From NCBI GenBank assembly GCA_937967645.1, contig CALBTT010000200.1, positions 1-58,186 on the forward strand: a stretch of 58,186 nt of DNA, given 5' to 3'. Position numbers and translations under genes: made by a program. Positions within the stretch are counted from its first letter, which is position 1; each line of letters starts with the position of its first letter. The stretch comes from an uncultured Zoogloea sp. (GTDB lineage Bacteria > Pseudomonadota > Gammaproteobacteria > Burkholderiales > Rhodocyclaceae). Positions 34,774 through 42,173 of this stretch are shown here, piece after piece. Below the pieces are notes generated by a model. That model was not told where the DNA came from. It did no database searches and saw only the letters and a program-made list of their open reading frames with translations.

Positions 34774-35784
34774 TCAGGGAATGCCGCAGCCCGCCAGCGA
34801 CACCACAAGTTCCCGGTAGTCGGCGCTGGCCGCGGGGGTGCTGCCAAGACGTTTCACGGCGGTCATCTCGGCCAGGATGGAGACGGCGATCTCCGGCGGC
34901 GTGCGGCTGCCGATGGCCAGGCCGACCGGCCCGTGCAGGCGCTCCACCTCCTCGCGCCCCAGGTCGAAGTAGGTGAGCAGGCGCTCCTTGCGCTTGCGAT
35001 TGTTGAGCCGGGAGCCGAGGGCGCCCACGTAGAAGGCCGGCGACTTGAGGGCCTCCAGCAGGGCCATGTCGTCCAGCTTGGGATCATGGGTCAGGGCCAC
35101 GATGGCGGTGCGCGGGTCCGGGTTCATGGCCAGCACGGCGTCGTCGGGCATGCCGGGCACCCATGGGGCGCCAGGCACCTGCCATTCCGTGCTGTACTCG
35201 ATGCGCGGGTCGCAGACGCTGACCTGGTAGTCGAGGGCCTGGGCCATCTGCGCCAAATAGGTGGAGATCTGGCCGGCGCCGATGATCAGCAGGCGCCAGC
35301 GTGGGCCGTGCAGCGTGGCCAGAACCTCGCCATCCCACGCCACCGTGGGGCCGGGGAGCCCCGCCTCGAGGGTGACGCGGCCCCGCCCCAGGTCCACGAC
35401 CCGCCGCACCAGCTGTCCGGAGCCGATGCGCGCATGCAGGTCGGTGAGCAGGACCGGGTCGGGATCGGGCTCGACGACAAGTTCAAGGGTGCCGCCACAG
35501 GGCAGGCCGAAACGCTCGGCCTCGGCCTTGGTGACCCCGTAATCCAGGCGGAACGGCACCGTACCGGCCAGCCGGCCGTCGCGCATGCGGGCGATCAGAT
35601 CGTCCTCGATGCAGCCGCCGGACACCGAGCCCTGCACCGCGCCATCGTCCCGCAGGGCCAGCCAGGCCCCCGGCGGGCGGGGCGCCGAGCCCCAGGTGCG
35701 GGCCACCGTGACCAGGGCGAAGCGCCGACCGGCGGCGCCCCAGCGCTGCACCGCATTCAGCACCTGTTGATCAAGCTGCTCCAT
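34774..35784 (-). CDS. XdhC/CoxI family molybdenum-cofactor maturation protein
   Basis: 336 aa. XdhC-type proteins bind Moco, help sulfurate it and insert it into molybdenum hydroxylases. Visible: N-terminal XdhC_CoxI segment with ALVTVARTWGSAPRPPGAWL and GSVSGGCIEDDL (conserved Cys), and a C-terminal Rossmann fold RLLIIGAGQISTYLAQMA with ALTHDPKLDDMALLEAL and YVGALGSR. It begins 1-2 nt after the stop of the molybdenum subunit gene, fitting a dedicated chaperone for it. Confidence 0.92.
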   Translation of the reverse strand: MEQLDQQVLNAVQRWGAAGRRFALVTVARTWGSAPRPPGAWLALRDDGAVQGSVSGGCIEDDLIARMRDGRLAGTVPFRLDYGVTKAEAERFGLPCGGTLELVVEPDPDPVLLTDLHARIGSGQLVRRVVDLGRGRVTLEAGLPGPTVAWDGEVLATLHGPRWRLLIIGAGQISTYLAQMAQALDYQVSVCDPRIEYSTEWQVPGAPWVPGMPDDAVLAMNPDPRTAIVALTHDPKLDDMALLEALKSPAFYVGALGSRLNNRKRKERLLTYFDLGREEVERLHGPVGLAIGSRTPPEIAVSILAEMTAVKRLGSTPAASADYRELVVSLAGCGIP

Positions 35785-35785
35785 C

Positions 35786-38035
35786 TCAGCTCCAGCGCAG
35801 ATCCGTGCGCGACAGGGGCAGCTGGCGCACCCGCTTGCCGATGGCCGCGAAGATGGCGTTGCACACCGCCGGCGCCAGCGGCGGAAAGGCCGGCTCGCCG
35901 AGACCGGTGACCGGGTAGTCGGTCTTCACGAAATGCACCTCGACCCGGGTCGGCGCATCGGGGATGCGGATCAGCGGGTACTCGTTGAAGTTGCCCTGCA
36001 CGATGCGCCCACGCTCGATGTTCAGCTCCGGGAACATCAGGGTGCCGAGGCCATCGACGATGGAGCCTTCGACCTGGTTCTCGGCGCCGGAGAGATTGAC
36101 GATCTGGGCGCCGATGTCGGTGGACACCACCACCCGGTCGAGCTTGAGGCTGCCGTCCTTGCCCACCGTCACCTCGGCCACCTCGGCGATGTAGCCCCGG
36201 TGGCTGAAATGGAAGGCGATGCCCTGCCCCTGCCCCTTCGGGAAATTGCGCTTGCCCCAGCCCGACTTCTCGGCCACGTCGAGCAGAACCCGCCGCATGC
36301 GGCTCACGTCGTAGGGCGTACCGCGCTCGCCGGTGCCGGGCATGATGGCCTTGTCGCCGAGGATCTCCAGCCGGAATTCCAGCGGATCGCGGCCGGCGGC
36401 GTGGGCCAGCTCGTCGATGAAGCTGTGGAAGACCCACGCGAACACATTGCTGCCCGGCGCCCGCCACGGGCCCATGGGCACTCCGCACTCGATGGCGCTC
36501 TGCTCCAGCAGGCAGTTGTCCACCCAGCGGCCGGGGAACTCGTCGCCCGACAGGCTGCCGCCGCTGCCGGGCTGCAAGGTGGTCTTGCCGTCCCGGCTGA
36601 CCGGGTTGGCGAAGGTCACGAAGTGGTTGTGCCAGGCGATCAGGCGGCCCTGCGCATCGGTACCGCCGCGCAGGAAGTGAAAGCCGGCGGCCCGGAAGTG
36701 GTCGTGGCGCAGGTCGTCCTCGCGGGTCCAGGTGAGCTTCACCGGCGCCGCCACCTTCCGGGCGATGGCCGCCGCCTCGACGATGTAGTCGGCCGACAGG
36801 CGCCGGCCGAAGCCGCCACCGCTGCGGGTGATGTGCAGCAGGATCTGCTCCTTGGGGATCCCCAGGGTGGCCGTCACCAGCTCCTGGCCGGCGGCCGGGT
36901 TCTGGGTGGGCGCCCACAGCTCGAGGCGCCCGTCACGGAACCAGGCGGTGCAGTTCTGCGGCTCGATGCTGGCGTGGGAGATGAAGGGGTAGCTGTAGGC
37001 CGCCTCGACGGTCCGGGCGGCGCCGGCCAGGGCGGCATTCACGTCGCCGTCCTTGCGCAGGGTGGTGGTGCCGGGCTGCTTGCCCAGGCGCTGGGCCTCG
37101 GCCACGAAGCCGGCCCAGCTCTGGTCGGCGAAGCGGCCTTCGTCCCACTCCACCTGGAGTTGCTTGCGGGCACTCCAGGCAGCCCAGGTGGACTCGGCGA
37201 CGATGGCCACCCCGGGCAGCAGCCCGCGCAGGTCGGCCGTGCCCTCGATGACGAAGGCGTCCTTCACCCCGGGCAGGGCCTTGATGGCCTCCAGGTTGGC
37301 GCGCCGGACCTTGCCGCCGAAGACCGGCGACTTCTCATACACGGCGTAGAGCATGCCGGGCAGGCGGGTATCCACCCCGAACAGGGGCTGGCCGGTGACC
37401 ACCGCGTGGTTGTCCACGCCACCGATGCGCTTGCCGAGCAGCTTGAAATCCTTCGGGTCCTTCACCCGCACGCTCCGGGCGTCGGGCACCGGCAGCGCCG
37501 CGGCGGCATCGACCAGTTGGCCGTAGCCCAGGCGGCGCTTGCTCGGGCGGTGGTGCACGGCGGAGTCGGCCGCCTCGCATTCGCCGGGCGGTACCTTCCA
37601 GGTCCGCGCGGCGGCCTCCACCAGCATCGCCTTGGCGGTGGCGCCGAGGCGGCGGAAATCCTCGTAGTTGGTGGGGGTGGAGGTGGAGCCCCCGGCGCTC
37701 TGGCGGCCATAGGCCGGGTCCAGGTCGCCCTGCACGATGCGCACGTCCTTCCAGCTCACCTCCAGCTCCTCGGCGATCACCGCCGGCAGGGAGGTCTTGA
37801 TGCCCTGGCCGATCTCGGGCTGCTTGGACACCAGGGTCACGATACCGTCGCGGCCGATGCGGATGAAGGCGTTGGGCTTGAACTCGGCCCCCGGCGCGGC
37901 GGCCGGCTTGGCCACCTGCTCGGCGGCGTTGCCGGTGCCGTTCAGGTAGAAGCCCAGCACCAGCCCGCCGCCCGCCAGAGCGGAGCGGCGCAGGAAGTCG
38001 CGGCGGCCGGCGCTGGCCAGATCGGGGGCGTTCAT
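35786..38035 (-). CDS. Tat-exported molybdenum hydroxylase large subunit (IorB/xanthine dehydrogenase-like)
   Basis: Molybdopterin-binding subunit of the isoquinoline 1-oxidoreductase/aldehyde oxidase type, 749 aa. The N-terminus RRDFLRRSALAGG is a twin-arginine signal, so the enzyme works in the periplasm, as IorB-type subunits do. Visible molybdenum-cofactor segments: QPEIGQGIKTSLPAVIAEEL, GGGFGRRL, MGPWRAPGSN, and the C-terminal GLGEP with the catalytic-base Glu. The ATG overlaps the stop of the 2Fe-2S gene (ATGA). It hydroxylates an aldehyde or N-heteroaromatic-type substrate using water, passing electrons to Fe-S and then to cytochromes encoded next door; the substrate is unknown. Confidence 0.93.
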   Translation of the reverse strand: MNAPDLASAGRRDFLRRSALAGGGLVLGFYLNGTGNAAEQVAKPAAAPGAEFKPNAFIRIGRDGIVTLVSKQPEIGQGIKTSLPAVIAEELEVSWKDVRIVQGDLDPAYGRQSAGGSTSTPTNYEDFRRLGATAKAMLVEAAARTWKVPPGECEAADSAVHHRPSKRRLGYGQLVDAAAALPVPDARSVRVKDPKDFKLLGKRIGGVDNHAVVTGQPLFGVDTRLPGMLYAVYEKSPVFGGKVRRANLEAIKALPGVKDAFVIEGTADLRGLLPGVAIVAESTWAAWSARKQLQVEWDEGRFADQSWAGFVAEAQRLGKQPGTTTLRKDGDVNAALAGAARTVEAAYSYPFISHASIEPQNCTAWFRDGRLELWAPTQNPAAGQELVTATLGIPKEQILLHITRSGGGFGRRLSADYIVEAAAIARKVAAPVKLTWTREDDLRHDHFRAAGFHFLRGGTDAQGRLIAWHNHFVTFANPVSRDGKTTLQPGSGGSLSGDEFPGRWVDNCLLEQSAIECGVPMGPWRAPGSNVFAWVFHSFIDELAHAAGRDPLEFRLEILGDKAIMPGTGERGTPYDVSRMRRVLLDVAEKSGWGKRNFPKGQGQGIAFHFSHRGYIAEVAEVTVGKDGSLKLDRVVVSTDIGAQIVNLSGAENQVEGSIVDGLGTLMFPELNIERGRIVQGNFNEYPLIRIPDAPTRVEVHFVKTDYPVTGLGEPAFPPLAPAVCNAIFAAIGKRVRQLPLSRTDLRWS

Positions 38036-38514
38036 TTGCGGCCTTTCTTGTCGGCGGCAGCCAGTTCGGCCGCCCGGTGGATACCCTTGCGGATGCGCAG
38101 GTAGGTGCCACAGCGGCACAGGTTGCCGGCCATGGCCCCATCGATCTCCTCGTCGCTGGGGCGGGGGTTCTCCTTGAGCAGGGCGGCGGCGGTCATGATC
38201 TGGCCGGCCTGACAGTAGCCGCACTGGGGCACGTCCAGCTCCTTCCAGGCCCGCTGCAGGGGGTGCTCACCCTTCGCGTCGAGGCCCTCGATGGTGGTGA
38301 CCTGCTTGCGCCCGACCGTGGACACGGGGGTCATGCAGGCGCGGGTGGGCACGCCGTTCAGATGCACGGTACAGGCGCCGCAGTGGCCCGCCCCGCAGCC
38401 GAACTTGGTGCCTGCCAGTTCGAGGCTGTCGCGCAGGACCCACAGCAGCGGCGTATCCGGCGCCACATCGACGGCCCGGCTGTGCCCGTTGATGGAAAGG
38501 GAGTATTTGCTCAT
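38032..38514 (-). CDS. 2Fe-2S subunit of molybdenum hydroxylase (IorA-like)
   Basis: 160 aa with the two 2Fe-2S motifs of the family: plant-type FGCGAGHCGACTVHLNG with a fourth Cys in RACM, and helical-domain QCGYCQAGQIM with NLCRCGTY. No signal peptide, so it is presumably carried out by the Tat signal of the large subunit as a complex. It precedes the large subunit (ATGA overlap) and follows the diheme cytochrome by 30 nt. Confidence 0.94.
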   Translation of the reverse strand: MSKYSLSINGHSRAVDVAPDTPLLWVLRDSLELAGTKFGCGAGHCGACTVHLNGVPTRACMTPVSTVGRKQVTTIEGLDAKGEHPLQRAWKELDVPQCGYCQAGQIMTAAALLKENPRPSDEEIDGAMAGNLCRCGTYLRIRKGIHRAAELAAADKKGRK

Positions 38515-38544
38515 GGTGGGTTCGATCCAGGTGGAGGAAGGGGC

Positions 38545-39174
38545 TCACAGGCCCGACAGGTAATCGGCCAGGGCCTCGATGTCGGCATCGCCGAGGGGCT
38601 TGGCGATCTGGTTCATGACGCCGTCCGGGCTGTTGCGGCGGGTGCCGCTGCGCCAGTCCTGCAGCTGGCCCCGCAGGTAGAAGCGGTGCTGACCGCCGAT
38701 CGCCGGATAGGCCTGGCCGGCGCTGAGCGCCTGACCCTTGCCGTGGGTACCGTGGCAGCCGGCGCAGGCCGGGATGTTGCGCGCCGGGTCGCCCTCCTCG
38801 AAGAGGCGGCGCCCCAGCGGGTTGGCCACCGGGGCCGCGCCCTTCATGACCGGCTGCACGGAGAAGTGGGCCGCGACATCGGCCAGCTCGCGGTCACCCA
38901 GGTCCTGGGTGAGGGCCTGCATGATCACGTTTCTGCGCCGTCCGTCGCGGAAGTCGCGCAGCTGCTTGTACAGGTAGGCCGCCTGCTGCCCGCCCAGGCG
39001 GGGGTACTCGGCGACTGTGCTGTTGCCGTCCGGGTTGTGGCATTCCTTGCACACGTTGTCCTCGGACCAGGCCTTGCCGGCCAGGGGGTCGCCCGGCCGC
39101 TCGGCCGCCGTGGTGGCGGTGGCGCAGACGATGGCCGCGCCGGCCAGGAGGAGGCGGATCAGGATACGGGGCAT
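38545..39174 (-). CDS. Periplasmic diheme cytochrome c (c4 type)
   Basis: 209 aa: signal peptide (ending TTAAE), first heme site CKECH (Cys42, Cys45, His46), second CAGCH (137-141), and candidate distal Met residues in MQAL and VMNQ. Two similar halves (PRLGGQQAAYLYKQLRDFRDG and PAIGGQHRFYLRGQLQDWRSG) give the internal duplication of cytochrome c4. It probably accepts electrons from the molybdenum hydroxylase encoded immediately downstream. A paralogue lies at 44969. Confidence 0.93.
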   Translation of the reverse strand: MPRILIRLLLAGAAIVCATATTAAERPGDPLAGKAWSEDNVCKECHNPDGNSTVAEYPRLGGQQAAYLYKQLRDFRDGRRRNVIMQALTQDLGDRELADVAAHFSVQPVMKGAAPVANPLGRRLFEEGDPARNIPACAGCHGTHGKGQALSAGQAYPAIGGQHRFYLRGQLQDWRSGTRRNSPDGVMNQIAKPLGDADIEALADYLSGL

Positions 39175-39177
39175 GGC

Positions 39178-39579
39178 TCAACCCTGGGGCTTGATCGGCT
39201 TGAAGCGGTCATGGCAGGCCCGGCAGTCGCGGGCGATGCCGAGCGCGGACTCGAAGGCGCCGGAGAAATCTCCCTGGCGGGCCAGGACGGCGGCACTGGC
39301 GGCGCGCTGGCGGCCGTCCCAGGACAGCAGCAGCGGGTCGTCATGCTCGCCGCGGGCTTCATAGAAGCGCTCCATCAAGCCGTACAGGCGCGCCAGCTCA
39401 CGGGCGTCGGCCACGGCCGCGTCGGCGTCCTGGCGCTTCAGGGCCGTCAGGATGGTCTGGCTGTGACGGTCGATCTTCTGCATCCAGATGTCGAACTCCA
39501 GGATGCTGTCAGCCGTCGCCTGCCCCGCCGTCAGCACGCCCGCCAGCGCCAGCAGGCGCAGGAGATGCGCTGGCTTCAA
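39178..39579 (-). CDS. Small periplasmic cytochrome c, C-terminal heme (c'/c556-like)
   Basis: 133 aa: signal peptide (MKPAHLLRLLALAGVLTAGQATA), a helical body and one heme site CRACH close to the C-terminus, as in the cytochrome c'/c556 family. The start codon is TTG at 39579, overlapping the upstream peroxiredoxin stop (TTGA); no other start gives a signal peptide. The body is paralogous in style to the gene at 40159. Likely an electron carrier in the operon. Confidence 0.85.
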   Translation of the reverse strand: MKPAHLLRLLALAGVLTAGQATADSILEFDIWMQKIDRHSQTILTALKRQDADAAVADARELARLYGLMERFYEARGEHDDPLLLSWDGRQRAASAAVLARQGDFSGAFESALGIARDCRACHDRFKPIKPQG

Positions 39580-40154
39580 GGCCGCCGGCCCGCCAGGCTG
39601 CGCACCACTTCGAGGGCCTTCTCGACGTTGGTCACCGGTGCCAGGCCGCTGAGCGTGGCGGCGATCCGGCCGTCGGGCCGGATCACGAAGGTGGTGCGCT
39701 CGGCAAAGCCGTGGTCGATGTCCTGCCCCCGGGAGTCCTTGCGGCCGCTGCCGGCTTCCCTGACGGCCAGGTCGTAGGCCTTGGCGATGCGTCCGTCGGC
39801 GTCGGAAGCCACGGTGAGCTTGCCGGCGCAGTAGTCCGGATCAGCCGAGAAATCCTTGAGCCGGCTGATGCTGTCGAGGGACACACCGACCACGCTGGCA
39901 CCCGCCGCCGAGAACTGGCTGATGTTCTCGCTGAAGGTGTGCGCCTGCAGGTTGCAGCCGTTGGTGTAGGCGGAGGGATAGAAATACACCACCACCGCCC
40001 CCTTCTTGAGGGCGTCCTTCAGGGAATAGCCGAAGGCCTTGCCGGCCAGGGCGGCCTGGGCCTGAAAGTCCGGGGCGGCATCGCCCTCCTTGAGCGCCGC
40101 GGCAGCCGGCAGCGCGGTGGCGGCGATGAGCACGCCGAGCAGCAGTTTCTTCAT
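39576..40154 (-). CDS. Periplasmic peroxiredoxin (BCP/AhpC-TSA family)
   Basis: 192 aa with a signal peptide (ending ATALPAAAA). Peroxidatic site PSAYTNGC follows the PxxxTxxC rule (Cys67), and Cys109 (PDYCAGK) is a possible resolving Cys. Most BCP-type peroxiredoxins are cytoplasmic, so an exported one beside cytochromes suggests local peroxide or sulfenyl chemistry in the periplasm. Very similar to the peroxiredoxin at 45720 in the second operon. ATG chosen at 40154 for the signal peptide. Confidence 0.9.
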   Translation of the reverse strand: MKKLLLGVLIAATALPAAAALKEGDAAPDFQAQAALAGKAFGYSLKDALKKGAVVVYFYPSAYTNGCNLQAHTFSENISQFSAAGASVVGVSLDSISRLKDFSADPDYCAGKLTVASDADGRIAKAYDLAVREAGSGRKDSRGQDIDHGFAERTTFVIRPDGRIAATLSGLAPVTNVEKALEVVRSLAGRRP

Positions 40155-40158
40155 GGCG

Positions 40159-40542
40159 TCAGTCCTGCTTGTAAACGTTGTGGCAGCTCTTGCAGGTGCG
40201 ACCGAGCTCGGCCGAGGCCACCGCGGCACTGTCGAAATCCTTGGCGGCAACGGTCGTGACGATCTTGCTGGAGAGGTCGATGCTCTTCTGGGACAGCTTC
40301 ACGCCCTCTTCGGCATCACCTTTTTTCACATAGTGGTCCACCACTTCCTTGAAGAGCTTCTCGAGCTCCTTGGCGTCGGCGGTGGCGGTCTTGGCGTCCT
40401 TCAGGCCGATGGCTGAATCGGCGCTCTTGAAGGTGTCCTCCACGGTGCGCATGAAGTCTTCATCCACCGCCCCGGAGGCAGTGATGGCGGTGGTGGCGAG
40501 GAGGCTGCTCAGGGCAAGGTGAAGAAGTCTTTTCTTGTACAT
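40159..40542 (-). CDS. Small periplasmic cytochrome c, C-terminal heme (c'/c556-like)
   Basis: 127 aa: signal peptide ending ITASGA, a helical, Lys/Asp/Glu-rich body (KDAKTATADAKELEKLFKEVVDHY) and CKSCH at the C-terminus followed by NVYKQD. Same architecture as 39178-39579. It lies 4 nt before the peroxiredoxin gene; a REPIN separates it from the DUF1501 gene upstream. Confidence 0.9.
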   Translation of the reverse strand: MYKKRLLHLALSSLLATTAITASGAVDEDFMRTVEDTFKSADSAIGLKDAKTATADAKELEKLFKEVVDHYVKKGDAEEGVKLSQKSIDLSSKIVTTVAAKDFDSAAVASAELGRTCKSCHNVYKQD

Positions 40543-40601
40543 GGTTCTCTGCGGTTCAAATGGGGGGCAAGGGAGGTGCTGTTGGGGCGGCTATGGGGGT
40601 C

Positions 40602-40668
40602 GTAGGGGCGGCTTCAGCCGCCCGCGGACTCCGATTCGGCACCTTAGGGCGGCTGAAGCCGCCCCTAC
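40602..40668. repeat. REPIN-like paired palindrome, copy F
   Basis: 67 bp, both arms intact, in the gap between DUF1501 and the small cytochrome gene of the first DUF1553 operon, that is within the presumed long transcript. Confidence 0.88.
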
Positions 40669-40695
40669 ACCCCTACACCCCTGCCTGCCTCCCGG

Positions 40696-42141
40696 TCAGG
40701 TGATGATTTCCTGGACCACGTCGCCGAAGACGGTGGTGGCCTTCTCCTGGCGGCCCTGGTACTGGAAGGTGAGCTTGCGGTGGTCCAGGCCCAGCTGATG
40801 CAGCAGGGTGGCCTGCAGGTCGTAGGTGTCCACGATGCCGCTGGCGGCGCGCAGGCCGATCTCGTCGGTGGCGCCGTGGGTGTAACCGGCCTTGATGCCG
40901 CCGCCGGCCACCCAGGAGGTGAAGCCCCAGGGGTTGTGGTCACGCCCGTCGCCGGTCTGGCCGTAAGGCGTGCGGCCGAACTCGGAGGTCCACACCACCA
41001 GGGTGTCCTTGAGCAGGCCACGGGCTTCCAGGTCGGCGAGCAGGCCGGCGATCGGCTTGTCCACCAGCTTGGCCATCGTGCCGTGGTTCTTCTCGATGTT
41101 GTTGTGGGCATCCCAGTCGGGCAGGCTGTCGTCCGGCGAGCCGGAGATCACATGCACGAAGCGCACGCCCTTCTCGATCAGGCGGCGGGCCCGCAGCAGG
41201 TTGGTGCCGTACTCGACGGTGGATTTGTCGTCCAGGCCGTAGAGCTTCTTGGTGGCATCGGTCTCCTTGGACAGGTCCACCGCCTCGGGGGCGGACTTCT
41301 GCATGCGGTAGGCCAGGTCGTAGGAGCGCAGGCGGGCCTCCAGCTCGGTGTCCGCCGGGTAGCGCGCGGCGGTGCGCTGGTTGAGGGTCTTCAGCAACTC
41401 CAGGGTGTTGCGCTGCTCCACGTCCGAAACGCCGGCCGGGCGGTCCAGGTGCAGGATGGGGGAATCACCCTGGCGGAAGGCCGTGCCCTGGTACACCGCG
41501 GGCAGGAAGCCGGAACTCCAGATCACCTGGCCGCGGCCACCGCCGCCGGTGCTCTTGCCGTTGGCCAGCACCACGAAGGCCGGCAGGTCCGGGTTGTTGG
41601 TGCCCAGGCCGTACTGGATCCATGAGCCGAGGGCCGGACGACCGGGCACCAGGCCGCTGGTGTGCAGCTTGAGGGAGGCGATGACGTGGGTCGAGCCTTC
41701 GGTCTTGCTGCCTTTCAGGAAGCAGATCTTGTCGGCGTGCTGGGCCAGGTTGGGCACCAGATCGGAGAACCACGCGCCGCTCTCACCGTATTGCTTCCAA
41801 GTGCGCTTGGTGGCGTAAAGGGCCCCGACGCCGCCGTCGGTGGCGGTCTTCAGGTTCTTCGAGAAGGAGTCTGGCAGCGGCTGGCCGTGCAGCTTGACCA
41901 GTTCGGGCTTGTAGTCGAACAGGTCGAGGGTGGACGGCGCGCCGGCCATGTGCAGCCAGATCACGGCCTTGGCCTTGGGGGTGTGGTGGGGCTGTTTGGG
42001 GGCCAGCGGGTCCAGGTACTCCGCGGCCTGCACGGAGGAGATGAAGCCGCCACCCGGCAACAGGCCGCTGAAGGCGTAGGCGCCGATGCCATAACCGGCA
42101 TTGACGAGGAAGCGGCGACGGGCGTTCTGATCGATAGTCAT
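40696..42141 (-). CDS. Tat-exported DUF1501 protein (sulfatase/alkaline-phosphatase-like fold), copy 1
   Basis: 481 aa with a twin-arginine leader (RRRFLVNAGYGIGAYAFSG). DUF1501 proteins have an alkaline-phosphatase/sulfatase-superfamily fold; here the metal-site-like segments are IWLHMAGAPSTLDLFDYKP near the start and TSEFGRTPYGQTGDGRDHNPWG near the end. DUF1501 is most common in Planctomycetes and relatives, typically next to DUF1553. Enzymatic activity is not established. It follows DUF1553 by 32 nt in the operon, and is a diverged paralogue of 46416-47867. Confidence 0.93.
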   Translation of the reverse strand: MTIDQNARRRFLVNAGYGIGAYAFSGLLPGGGFISSVQAAEYLDPLAPKQPHHTPKAKAVIWLHMAGAPSTLDLFDYKPELVKLHGQPLPDSFSKNLKTATDGGVGALYATKRTWKQYGESGAWFSDLVPNLAQHADKICFLKGSKTEGSTHVIASLKLHTSGLVPGRPALGSWIQYGLGTNNPDLPAFVVLANGKSTGGGGRGQVIWSSGFLPAVYQGTAFRQGDSPILHLDRPAGVSDVEQRNTLELLKTLNQRTAARYPADTELEARLRSYDLAYRMQKSAPEAVDLSKETDATKKLYGLDDKSTVEYGTNLLRARRLIEKGVRFVHVISGSPDDSLPDWDAHNNIEKNHGTMAKLVDKPIAGLLADLEARGLLKDTLVVWTSEFGRTPYGQTGDGRDHNPWGFTSWVAGGGIKAGYTHGATDEIGLRAASGIVDTYDLQATLLHQLGLDHRKLTFQYQGRQEKATTVFGDVVQEIIT

Positions 42142-42173
42142 GATGTGTGTTCCAGCCTTGTTCTCGTGTGTTC

